Source of the DNA: Nitrosarchaeum sp.
GTDB taxonomy: Archaea > Thermoproteota > Nitrososphaeria > Nitrososphaerales > Nitrosopumilaceae
Assembly: GCA_004297665.1 (NCBI GenBank)
Contig: SCUP01000112.1
Location: 1-11,324, forward strand
Length of the DNA: 11,324 nt
Direction: 5' to 3'
Shown here: positions 5,545 through 11,324 of the stretch, one piece after another
How positions within the stretch are numbered: position 1 is the first letter of the stretch
Layout: every line of letters begins with the position of its first letter
Position numbers and translations under genes: made by a program
Notes under the pieces: generated by a model
What the model was told of the DNA's origin: nothing
Databases searched by the model: none
The model's input: the letters and a program-made list of their open reading frames with translations, nothing else

Positions 5545-7419
5545 ATGCGTATATTACAACTACACTGTGACAGCATAGAATATACTCCTACAAAAAAAGA
5601 GATCAAAAGTGCTGAGGAGATTACCCCTGAAACAAAAAGACTAGAGGAAGTTGTTGTTGCATTTATAGCAATTGAACAAGGAGATGATTCTTCTGTTGCA
5701 CAAAACGCAATATCTCAAATAAAAAATTCTATGGAAAAAATCGGTTGTAAAAAATTACTGTTATACCCATATGCTCATCTTAGCTCAAATTTGGCAGCCC
5801 CTTCAACTGCATTATCATTACTTAAAGAAATGGAGTCTTCTGCATCCGAGTTGGAAGTCTCTCATTCTCCATTTGGTTGGACCAAGTCCTACAAAGTTCA
5901 AGTAAAGGGCCATCCACTCGCTGAAAGCTCCAAAGTTATAACAAAAGAAAATACTGGAGAGAAAAATTCAAACGAAGAAAAGGAAATGACTTCTGATGCT
6001 CTAAAAGGCGAATCAAAGATTACATCTTATTGGAAAATACTTTCACCAGATGGAACATTGAGCAATATTGGCGATTTTAATTTTTCAAAATATCCAAAAC
6101 TTGAAGTGCTTGCAAAATATGAATCTGCAAAAAAGAGAGCTGTAGATGAACCTCCTCCACATGTTGCATTGATGAAAAAAATGGCCATTGCAGACTATGA
6201 ACCAGCTTCTGATTCTGGAAACATGCGTTTTTTCCCAAATGGTCGTTTGATTAAATCACTAATCGAACGTTATGTCACTGACCGAGTCAAAGAATATGGA
6301 GGATATGAAGTTGAGACTCCAATTATGTATGATTCTCATCACCCAAGTATGGTTAGTTATTTCAATAGATTTCCGGCAAGACAATACAACATTGATTCAG
6401 AAGGGAAAAAACTATTTTTGAGATTTGCTGCATGTTTTGGACAATTTCTAATGGCAAATGAATATCAAATGTCATACAAGAATTTACCTTACAGATTATA
6501 CGAATTAACTCGTTATAGTTTCAGGCGTGAGCAATCTGGAGAACTAGTAGGATTGAGACGATTGCGCGCATTTACCATGCCTGACTGTCATGCCTTTTGC
6601 AAAGACATTGAGCAATCTATCCAAGAAATAAAAGTTAGATTTGATTTGTCACGCAATGTTCTAAAAGAACTTGGTATTGCAGACTCTGATTATGAAATGG
6701 CAATTCGATTCACTGAGGATTTCTATAATGAAAACAAGTCTTCCATTGAAGAACTAGTTAAGAAACATGGCAGACCTGTACTAGTCGAAATGTGGAAAGA
6801 AAAATTCTTTTATTTTGTTTTAAAATGGGAGTTTAACTTTGTAGATAGCATGGGAAAAGCATCTGCACTTTCCACTGATCAAATAGATGTAGAAAACGGC
6901 AACCGTTATGGAATTGAATTTGTAGATGAACACAATGTTCGTAAACACCCTATAATTTTACACAATTCTCCAAGCGGTGCAATTGAGAGAATAATCTATG
7001 TGTTATTGGAAAAGGCAGCGCAAGACATCAAGGAAGGACGAAAACCTCAATTCCAACTATGGCTTGCCCCAACACAAGTGCGTGTAATTCCGCTAAAAGA
7101 AGAGTTCTCTGGTATATGTGACACTTTGGCTGATAAAATATCATCTTATAATATACGAGTTGATATTGATGATAGAAACGAAAGCATCGGAAAAAGAATC
7201 CGAGATGCAGAAAAAGACTGGGTTCGCTATACCATTGTAATTGGAGAAAAAGAAGCAAATTCGGAAAATCTAAGTATTCGAGATAGACAAACAGGAGATG
7301 TTAGAGAATTGACATTTAATGATTTTATTAGTGAAGTAAGTGAGCAAACAAAAGACAAACCATTTACTGGACTAAACCTTCCAAAGTATCTCTCACAGAG
7401 ACCGCAACTGATGGTGTAA
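5545..7419 (+). CDS. thrS: Threonyl-tRNA synthetase, full-length archaeal type
   Basis: It charges tRNA-Thr with threonine in the cytosol. The 624-aa length is usual for the full archaeal enzyme. Residues 1-135 form the archaeal N-terminal editing domain (D-aminoacyl-tRNA deacylase-like fold) that removes mischarged serine: MRILQLHCDSIEY at the start, then KLLLYPYAHLSSNLAAP and HSPFGWTKSYKVQVKGHPLAE. A charged linker follows (about 130-158). The class II catalytic core spans about 185-490. It has motif 1 around GGYEVETPIMYDS (252-264), motif 2 around RYSFRREQSGELVGLRRLRAF (323-343) and motif 3 GAIERIIYVLLE (478-489, Arg482). Zinc ligands are expected to be C297, H349 and H473. The anticodon-binding domain is about 504-600. 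In several crenarchaea the editing and aminoacylation parts are on separate proteins; here they are fused. The next gene begins 4 nt after the stop. Confidence 0.97.
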   Translation: MRILQLHCDSIEYTPTKKEIKSAEEITPETKRLEEVVVAFIAIEQGDDSSVAQNAISQIKNSMEKIGCKKLLLYPYAHLSSNLAAPSTALSLLKEMESSASELEVSHSPFGWTKSYKVQVKGHPLAESSKVITKENTGEKNSNEEKEMTSDALKGESKITSYWKILSPDGTLSNIGDFNFSKYPKLEVLAKYESAKKRAVDEPPPHVALMKKMAIADYEPASDSGNMRFFPNGRLIKSLIERYVTDRVKEYGGYEVETPIMYDSHHPSMVSYFNRFPARQYNIDSEGKKLFLRFAACFGQFLMANEYQMSYKNLPYRLYELTRYSFRREQSGELVGLRRLRAFTMPDCHAFCKDIEQSIQEIKVRFDLSRNVLKELGIADSDYEMAIRFTEDFYNENKSSIEELVKKHGRPVLVEMWKEKFFYFVLKWEFNFVDSMGKASALSTDQIDVENGNRYGIEFVDEHNVRKHPIILHNSPSGAIERIIYVLLEKAAQDIKEGRKPQFQLWLAPTQVRVIPLKEEFSGICDTLADKISSYNIRVDIDDRNESIGKRIRDAEKDWVRYTIVIGEKEANSENLSIRDRQTGDVRELTFNDFISEVSEQTKDKPFTGLNLPKYLSQRPQLMV

Positions 7420-7423
7420 AAAT

Positions 7424-8305
7424 ATGAGTTTTCTAGATTTATACATGAACCGAAATCCTATGATCACCGCATCTGGTGACGATTCTGAGCCTGTGGCAAC
7501 TGTATTTGGAATTCCTTTTGACTCTACTCACTCTTACAAACCTGGATGCAGATTCGGACCTGATGTAATTCGTGATGCATTTAACAATATTGAGATATTT
7601 CATCCCAAATTTGGCATTGATCTTGAATCTGTAAACATTGAAGATTTAGGAAATACAACTCATACAGTTGTGGCAAGTGAGATGATTGACATGGTTGGTA
7701 AAATCACAAAAGAGCTAGTTGCAAAGAACAGACAACTGTTCATTTTAGGTGGCGAACACTCTCTCACATATGGCACATACATGAGTTTCCCAAAAGAGAC
7801 TGGCTATGTTGTATTTGATGCTCATTATGACTTGCGTGATGAATATGCAGACATCAAATTAAGTCACGCTGCTTATCTTCGAAGAATTGTAGAAAAAAGA
7901 GGTGCAGATAATATATTACATGTTGGTGCACGAGCATTTGTAAAAGAAGAACTAGCATTTCTAAAAGAGCACAACATCAAAACAATCTCAGATAGACAAG
8001 TACGCGAAGGAAAAGGCCCCCAACTTTTAAAGGATTTTGCGTCTTCATTTGATTCAATGTATACTAGTTTTGATCTTGATGTGTTGGATCCTGCATATGC
8101 ACCAGGTGTTGGAAATCCTGAAGCTGCAGGTATGACCTCTCGTGAACTCTTTGATTTGATCTATTCACTTGAAAACAAAAAAGTAACAGGTGTCGACATC
8201 GTGGAGCTAAATCCTCAATATGATAATGGGGCTACTGCATCAATTGCAGCAAAGATAATGTCTACTTTAATTGCTCTGAATTTGAATCGATTAAACTACC
8301 AATGA
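7424..8305 (+). CDS. speB: Agmatinase-family ureohydrolase
   Basis: Members of this binuclear-Mn family release urea from a guanidino substrate; agmatinase makes putrescine from agmatine. The 293-aa protein has all expected metal ligands: H112 in GGEHS, D132, H134 and D136 in DAHYD, and D217 and D219 in SFDLDVLDPA. SHAAYLRR after the DAHYD motif, GVGNPEAAGM (228-237) and GVDIVELNP near the C-terminus are family features. Length is typical for agmatinase. Guanidinobutyrase, formimidoglutamase or aminopropylagmatine ureohydrolase cannot be excluded from sequence alone. The ATG is 4 nt after the thrS stop with only a weak GATGGTG purine patch before it, so it is probably translated from the thrS transcript. 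The link to thrS is not mechanistic; a functional link to the DHS-like gene through polyamine/hypusine chemistry is possible. A T5 stretch around 8320 could end the transcript. Confidence 0.9.
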   Translation: MSFLDLYMNRNPMITASGDDSEPVATVFGIPFDSTHSYKPGCRFGPDVIRDAFNNIEIFHPKFGIDLESVNIEDLGNTTHTVVASEMIDMVGKITKELVAKNRQLFILGGEHSLTYGTYMSFPKETGYVVFDAHYDLRDEYADIKLSHAAYLRRIVEKRGADNILHVGARAFVKEELAFLKEHNIKTISDRQVREGKGPQLLKDFASSFDSMYTSFDLDVLDPAYAPGVGNPEAAGMTSRELFDLIYSLENKKVTGVDIVELNPQYDNGATASIAAKIMSTLIALNLNRLNYQ

Positions 8306-8360
8306 GTTGTCTCTTGATGTTTTTGCAATATGAAAAATTTGTTAATATCATCCAAATTAC

Positions 8361-8368
8361 TTTATTAA
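8361..8368 (+). promoter_or_regulatory. TATA-like box of the CDP-alcohol transferase gene
   Basis: TTTATTAA is centred about 26 bp before the ATG at 8391, implying its own leaderless transcript rather than read-through from the ureohydrolase gene. Confidence 0.6.
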
Positions 8369-8390
8369 AAAATCAGACTGGGAAAATTAT

Positions 8391-8972
8391 ATGTTAAATA
8401 ATTTAAGAGATATACTGAAGCCTACACTTGAAAAAATTGGAAAGACATTTGCCTCAACAGGTCTATCCCCAAACTTTTGGACTGTGGTGGGTTTTGTATT
8501 TGCTATTATATCTGCATTAGTTTATGGACTAGGCCTTGAATTTGGATTGATTATTGGTGGGATACTGTTACTCGTATCTGGATTTTTTGATATGATTGAT
8601 GGACAAGTGGCAAGAGTAACTGGCAAAACTTCCCAAAAGGGCTCTTATCTTGATTCCATGTTTGACAAGATTGCCGAAGTTGCAATATTTCTGGGGTTGC
8701 TAGTTGGTGGATATGCAGAACCATATCTTGTGATGCTTGCAATTACTTTATCGTTATTGGTAAGTTATGCCCGAGCAAAATCTGATGCATTAAACATCAA
8801 GCTACAAGGAGTTGGTATTGGAGAAAGAGCAGAGCGTTTACTGGTAATTGCCATTATTGGAATAATTGGATATATGGAGCCAGCAGTGATTATTGTAGTA
8901 ATAATTGCTGGAATTACACTAGTTCAAAGAATGATTGTAACTGCTAAAAACATCAAAGAAAAAACTGAATAA
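8391..8972 (+). CDS. CDP-alcohol phosphatidyltransferase, probable archaetidylinositol-phosphate synthase
   Basis: This family joins a CDP-activated lipid to a small alcohol in the cytoplasmic membrane; the archaeal group resembling this protein makes archaetidylinositol phosphate from CDP-archaeol and inositol 1-phosphate. The 193-aa protein carries the full family signature D-x2-D-G-x2-A-R-x8-G-x3-D-x3-D: D67, D70, G71, A74, R75, G84, D88 and D92, which bind the metal and perform catalysis. About six membrane helices are visible (around 28-47, 50-66, 94-110, 111-128, 147-161, 162-180). GLSPNFWT before helix 1 is typical of archaeal members, as is the Arg-rich cytosolic face (YARAKSD, GERAERLL) later. 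The exact alcohol (inositol phosphate versus glycerol phosphate or serine) is not fixed by the signature. Convergent with S26e. Confidence 0.85.
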   Translation: MLNNLRDILKPTLEKIGKTFASTGLSPNFWTVVGFVFAIISALVYGLGLEFGLIIGGILLLVSGFFDMIDGQVARVTGKTSQKGSYLDSMFDKIAEVAIFLGLLVGGYAEPYLVMLAITLSLLVSYARAKSDALNIKLQGVGIGERAERLLVIAIIGIIGYMEPAVIIVVIIAGITLVQRMIVTAKNIKEKTE

Positions 8973-9011
8973 ATATCATCTTGAAAATAATCTTTCTATA
9001 TTGGCTTGTCT

Positions 9012-9056
9012 TTGTCAATAAAATACAAATTAACTAACGTTTTTTTATATTGACAA
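9012..9056. repeat. Inverted repeat TTGTCAATA / TATTGACAA
   Basis: TTGTCAATA at 9012-9020 and its exact reverse complement TATTGACAA at 9048-9056 flank a 27-nt loop. The stem can be extended by pairing AAAA with the T-run at 9040-9046 if one base bulges. It could be a stem-loop at the 3' end of the lipid-synthase mRNA or a protein-binding palindrome. Confidence 0.5.
9040..9046 (+). terminator. T7 terminator after the CDP-alcohol transferase gene
   Basis: A run of seven T lies 68 nt after the stop codon, inside the inverted repeat 9012-9056. It fits an archaeal T-tract terminator for the + strand. Confidence 0.45.
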
Positions 9057-9166
9057 GATTTACTAAATTGCCCAGCAATGAAGAATAATAGAGCATTGAT
9101 TGATATACAAAATGATTCACTGTTTCACGATCTGAGCTAGGCAAAAAACTAAAATTTTAAATCTAC

Positions 9167-9172
9167 AAAAAA
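9167..9172 (-). terminator. T6 terminator of S26e
   Basis: Read on the minus strand, six T lie 8 nt after the S26e stop codon, and a second T run follows at 9143-9148. This fits termination of the convergent S26e transcript. Confidence 0.45.
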
Positions 9173-9180
9173 CAATATTG

Positions 9181-9468
9181 TTAACGGAGTTTACCACGTT
9201 GTCTTCTGCTGTCTTCAGATCTAATTTTTAGAATCTTAAAGTGAATTGCACATGAAATGCAATACCATTTCAATACTGTTGGTGATGCGATATATGCTCC
9301 TTGTGCACGTAGTTCTTTGGCCAAAGTATGTTCCACTAGATTTAGTCTAGATGTGACTTTTTTTGCTTTGTCTTTTGGTACTGTTGAACCACAGTTTGTA
9401 CACTGTATAGTGCCTGATGATCCCTTACCTCCTTTTGTACGTCCCCTACTTGCACGCTTAAGTGGCAT
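9181..9468 (-). CDS. rps26e: Small ribosomal subunit protein S26e
   Basis: Starting at the ATG at 9468 the protein is 95 aa and begins MPLKRASRGRTKGGKG, as S26e proteins do. Zinc ligands are the CTNC pair (C23, C26) and the CISC pair (C70, C73) in WYCISCAIH, the family's hallmark. VPKDKAKK and a basic C-terminus (SEDSRRQRGKLR) also match. S26e sits near the mRNA exit channel and is found in eukaryotes and TACK-type archaea but not generally in Euryarchaeota, supporting the thaumarchaeal call. A GTG two codons upstream (9474) could also serve as start: it is 11 nt from the Shine-Dalgarno, while the ATG is 17 nt away. Family similarity favours the ATG, spacing favours the GTG; the difference is two residues. 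Confidence 0.95.
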   Translation of the reverse strand: MPLKRASRGRTKGGKGSSGTIQCTNCGSTVPKDKAKKVTSRLNLVEHTLAKELRAQGAYIASPTVLKWYCISCAIHFKILKIRSEDSRRQRGKLR

Positions 9469-9485
9469 GCACACAATCGAATTTG

Positions 9486-9492
9486 CCTCCTT
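9486..9492 (-). promoter_or_regulatory. Shine-Dalgarno AAGGAGG of S26e
   Basis: AAGGAGG on the minus strand is a near-perfect anti-16S match upstream of the S26e start. It requires a leadered mRNA, in contrast to most genes here. Confidence 0.65.
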
Positions 9493-9537
9493 ATAATCTT
9501 GCGTATGATTAAGAAAATTGGGCTGGGTCTATTTTTG

Positions 9538-9546
9538 TTATTTAAT
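9538..9546 (-). promoter_or_regulatory. Possible TATA-like box of S26e
   Basis: ATTAAATAA on the minus strand would start transcription near 9516, giving a leader of about 48 nt that contains the Shine-Dalgarno. The same AT-rich patch could serve the + strand gene at 9599. Confidence 0.4.
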
Positions 9547-9598
9547 CAAAATCCAATCATGTTTTAATGCCAGATTCAGTATTTCTTATTGATACATA

Positions 9599-9706
9599 AT
9601 GCGTGGTTTGTGTCATGTCTGCTTTAGATCAAATATGGATTTGGTTATATTGAAGGGCATTATACTGTGCCAAGAATGTCTTGAAAAAAAGAATGCAAAA
9701 AACTAA
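9599..9706 (+). CDS. 35-aa double-CxxC mini-protein (putative zinc knuckle)
   Basis: An ATG at 9599 opens a 35-codon frame ending with TAA at 9704-9706. It encodes a protein with CHVC near the N-terminus (C5, C8) and CQEC (C24, C27), a C-x2-C-x15-C-x2-C arrangement typical of small zinc ribbons. The segment between is partly hydrophobic (MDLVILKGIILC), and the tail is Lys/Asn-rich (LEKKNAKN). An in-frame TGA at 9590-9592 excludes a longer start. No named family is recognised. Two CxxC pairs in so short a frame are unlikely by chance, and tiny CxxC proteins are frequent in thaumarchaea. It ends 26 nt before the PfkB-family gene and may be cotranscribed with it. Upstream, TTTTAAT at 9562-9568 is a weak promoter candidate. 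The gene is easily missed because of its size. Confidence 0.6.
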   Translation: MRGLCHVCFRSNMDLVILKGIILCQECLEKKNAKN

Positions 9707-9732
9707 ATCGATATTATTTGAAATTATAACCA

Positions 9733-10602
9733 ATGAAACTAGCATTATTTTCACACTGTGCAATTGACACAATTACTATTGATGGTACAAATCATGAGCA
9801 AATTGGAGGTGCTGCATGTTATGGTGGGTTGACTGCCAGACAGCTTAAATTTGATGTTGACCTTTACACCAAATTTGGCAGGGACTTTCCAATGCAATAT
9901 TTGACTCAAAATAAAATTCATTTTGAAAATGCAATATCTGAGAAACTTACGACTCGATTTGCAATAGACATCACAGGTTCAGATAGAACCCTCAAACTAT
10001 TGCATGAATGCGAACCAATTGAATACACTACCATAAACGCAGATGGTTCTTTGATCACACCAATATTTCATGAAATTACTGCTAATGTATTTACTAAAAT
10101 AAAAAAAGACTCCAGTTTTACTCTAGTTGATCCTCAAGGATTTTTGAGGCGAGTGGATTCAGATAAAAATGTAATTTTAGAGAACACTGTACTTGATTTA
10201 TCTGATGTAAATGCAATCAAGGTAAATCCCGATGAGTCTCAAAGAATTGTTAGTGGGTCTCATGATGAGATGATGATGGCACTACAGAAAAAAGGTGTAG
10301 AATATGTAATTTTTACAAACAAAACTGAAGTCTCATTACTAGTAAAGGACAAAGTCTATTCTATAACATTGCCAAACAAAGAAGTTTATGATACTACTGG
10401 CATTGGAGATATTTTTTGTGCAACATTTTGTTGTACAATGCTAAAGGAAAAAGACTTTCTTTGGGCATTATGTTTTGCAGGAGGAGCTGCACAGGCTGCA
10501 CTTGACTCAAAACAAGTAGGCCTGCTAAAAATACCTCAAAAGAGTGCAATTCAGACCAATGCTTCTTATTTTTACAATCTAGTAAAATATAGAACGATTT
10601 AG
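9733..10602 (+). CDS. PfkB-family carbohydrate/nucleoside kinase
   Basis: PfkB (ribokinase-type) enzymes phosphorylate sugars, inositol or nucleosides with ATP. The 289-aa protein has an N-terminal strand (MKLALFSHCAIDTI), a substrate-side diglycine (GGAACYGG, 25-32), a KFGRDFP turn and the C-terminal PfkB signature DTTGIGDIFCA (220-230), in which D226 is the expected catalytic base and the GIGD residues form the anion hole. The AGGAAQAALDSK helix follows as in the family. Length is on the short side for ribokinases (about 300-320) and close to archaeal inositol/nucleoside kinases. The substrate cannot be told from sequence. It lies 26 nt after the CxxC mini-protein and 39 nt before the NAD kinase-like gene; only a weak TATA-like CTAAATCG at 9703-9710 precedes it, so cotranscription with the mini-protein is possible. 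Confidence 0.88.
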   Translation: MKLALFSHCAIDTITIDGTNHEQIGGAACYGGLTARQLKFDVDLYTKFGRDFPMQYLTQNKIHFENAISEKLTTRFAIDITGSDRTLKLLHECEPIEYTTINADGSLITPIFHEITANVFTKIKKDSSFTLVDPQGFLRRVDSDKNVILENTVLDLSDVNAIKVNPDESQRIVSGSHDEMMMALQKKGVEYVIFTNKTEVSLLVKDKVYSITLPNKEVYDTTGIGDIFCATFCCTMLKEKDFLWALCFAGGAAQAALDSKQVGLLKIPQKSAIQTNASYFYNLVKYRTI

Positions 10603-10612
10603 CACTTTATCC

Positions 10613-10620
10613 TTTTATTG
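10613..10620 (+). promoter_or_regulatory. TATA-like box of the NAD kinase-like gene
   Basis: TTTTATTG is centred about 26 bp before the GTG at 10642 and supports that GTG as a leaderless start just after the kinase gene. Confidence 0.45.
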
Positions 10621-10641
10621 TACTCCTAGTTTCATTTCTCT

Positions 10642-11324
10642 GTGCAAATAGGAATCTATGGTTCTGGTACGACAGACTCTGCAGCAAAGATCATAAAAAA
10701 AATTTTAGATGACGCAGAAATTGAGTCATTTGTAATTGCTGCAAAATCCAAAGTAAAACAAGCTGATTGTATTTTGGTGTTGGGTGGGGATAAGGGAGTT
10801 CGAAATTACTTTCATAGATCCTTTGATTCAACAACGCCTGTTTTAGGAATAAGTGAAGGTGAATCTAGCGGGTTTTTAGCTCAGGTAGATCTTAGGGAAT
10901 TTCCCTCGTATGTAAGAATACTAAAAAAACAAAATTATACGGTAGAGGAAGTTCCAAGACTAGGAGTAAAAATTGATGGAAAAAATGTCTATCCTGTCTT
11001 AAATGATGTTGCAGTATTTTCATCAAAAAGTGCAATGCTTATGGAGCACACATTACGTGTAAATGACGAGGAAGTATGGCACGATAACAGTGATGGAATT
11101 ATTGTATCCACACCAATTGGTTCTTCTGCATATTCAATGTCTGCTGGTGGACCTATGTTGTTTCAGGATTCTGGTGTATTTGAGATAATTTCAGTGAACT
11201 CTTTAGATATTACACGAAGACCAATCATCGTATCAAATAAAAGTTCTATTCAAATTAGTGATATTTCAGCTAGATTACATTGTGAAGTTGTTCTTGATGG
11301 ATTAGATAGATACAAAGTAAACAA
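10642..11324 (+). CDS. nadK: NAD kinase-like protein, 5' part (truncated by the window)
   Basis: The frame runs open from GTG 10642 to the window end (227 codons). NAD kinase makes NADP from NAD and ATP in the cytosol. The fold signatures are present: GIYGSGTTDSA at the N-terminus (4-14), LVLGGD (45-50), a GxxxGxxxGFL-type turn at 69-79, LNDV (120-123), and the strongly conserved DGIIVSTPIGSSAY (151-164) with SAGGP (167-171). The catalytic GGDGT motif reads GGDKG here (D50 kept, the following Gly-Thr replaced by Lys-Gly), and STPTGST reads STPIGSS. These changes may mark a thaumarchaeal variant or altered substrate use. No ATG is near; the GTG matches the start of family similarity and has a TATA-like box 26 bp upstream. 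The missing C-terminus prevents a full judgement. Confidence 0.85.
   Translation, partial: MQIGIYGSGTTDSAAKIIKKILDDAEIESFVIAAKSKVKQADCILVLGGDKGVRNYFHRSFDSTTPVLGISEGESSGFLAQVDLREFPSYVRILKKQNYTVEEVPRLGVKIDGKNVYPVLNDVAVFSSKSAMLMEHTLRVNDEEVWHDNSDGIIVSTPIGSSAYSMSAGGPMLFQDSGVFEIISVNSLDITRRPIIVSNKSSIQISDISARLHCEVVLDGLDRYKVN

Larger units (their letters stand above)
8973..9180. other. Convergent intergenic region with two terminators
   Basis: This 208-bp region lies between two gene ends. It holds an inverted repeat at 9012-9056, T-tracts for both strands, and a 20-codon frame (9078-9140) that is not convincing as a gene. Confidence 0.5.

Noticed and set aside
7028..7258. A 76-codon minus-strand frame inside thrS
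   Set aside because: Antisense of the conserved ThrRS anticodon-binding domain with no initiation signal.
9078..9140. A 20-codon frame (MKNNRALIDIQNDSLFHDLS) downstream of an AT-rich patch
   Set aside because: Too short, no motif, no initiation signal beyond AT-richness, and located in a convergent terminator region.
9257..9496. A 79-codon + strand frame opposite S26e
   Set aside because: S26e is unmistakable on the minus strand, and this frame ends inside its Shine-Dalgarno region.
1..11324. Search for tRNA genes, CRISPR repeats, IS ends, att sites and defence or biosynthetic clusters
   Set aside because: No GGTTCRA-type T-loop in a cloverleaf context, no regularly spaced repeats, no transposase or integrase, and gene content is core metabolism and translation.

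Overview
The window reads as AT-rich chromosomal DNA of an ammonia-oxidising-type thaumarchaeon (Nitrosopumilus/Nitrosarchaeum-like). Three things point there. First, the TACK/eukaryote-type ribosomal proteins S25e and S26e occur together. Second, archaeal-specific enzymes are present: a deoxyhypusine-synthase family protein, a ThrRS with an archaeal N-terminal editing domain, and a CDP-alcohol transferase of the archaetidylinositol-phosphate type. Third, most genes have an archaeal TATA-like box about 26 bp before the start codon, so their mRNAs should be leaderless. The genus is inferred, not proven. I see no tRNA, rRNA, CRISPR array, IS element, phage gene or attachment site; it looks like core chromosome with a few poorly characterised genes.

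Layout. 1-162 (+) is the 3' end of a cyclophilin-like-fold protein, meeting S25e (144-464, -) tail to tail with a 19-nt overlap. A divergent promoter region separates S25e from a 70-aa putative zinc protein (592-804, +), whose stop codon overlaps that of a deoxyhypusine-synthase-like gene (801-1895, -; start revised). A second divergent promoter region leads to a 127-aa protein resembling an isolated voltage-sensor domain (1980-2363, +). This converges on a CBS-TrkH fusion potassium transporter (2403-4205, -). After about 290 bp without a gene come an unrecognised 115-aa protein with a clear Shine-Dalgarno (4497-4844, +) and a RusA-like putative resolvase (5010-5411, +). Then come thrS (5545-7419) and an agmatinase-family ureohydrolase (7424-8305), probably one transcript, and a phospholipid head-group transferase (8391-8972). 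S26e (9181-9468, -) faces them. The right end carries a 35-aa double-CxxC mini-protein (9599-9706), a PfkB-family kinase (9733-10602) and the first 227 codons of an NAD kinase-like gene (10642-11324).

How the genes may work together. Translation is the main theme: S25e, S26e, ThrRS, and modification of aIF5A if the DHS-like protein is a true deoxyhypusine synthase. The agmatinase-family protein and the DHS-like protein could both belong to polyamine/hypusine metabolism. The CBS-TrkH transporter and the voltage-sensor-like protein form a small membrane-potential/potassium neighbourhood. The most interesting leads are the standalone voltage-sensor-like protein, the RusA-like protein with matching Asp spacing, the DHS-like protein with bacterial-type motifs, the tiny CxxC protein, and an NAD kinase with an altered GGDGT motif.
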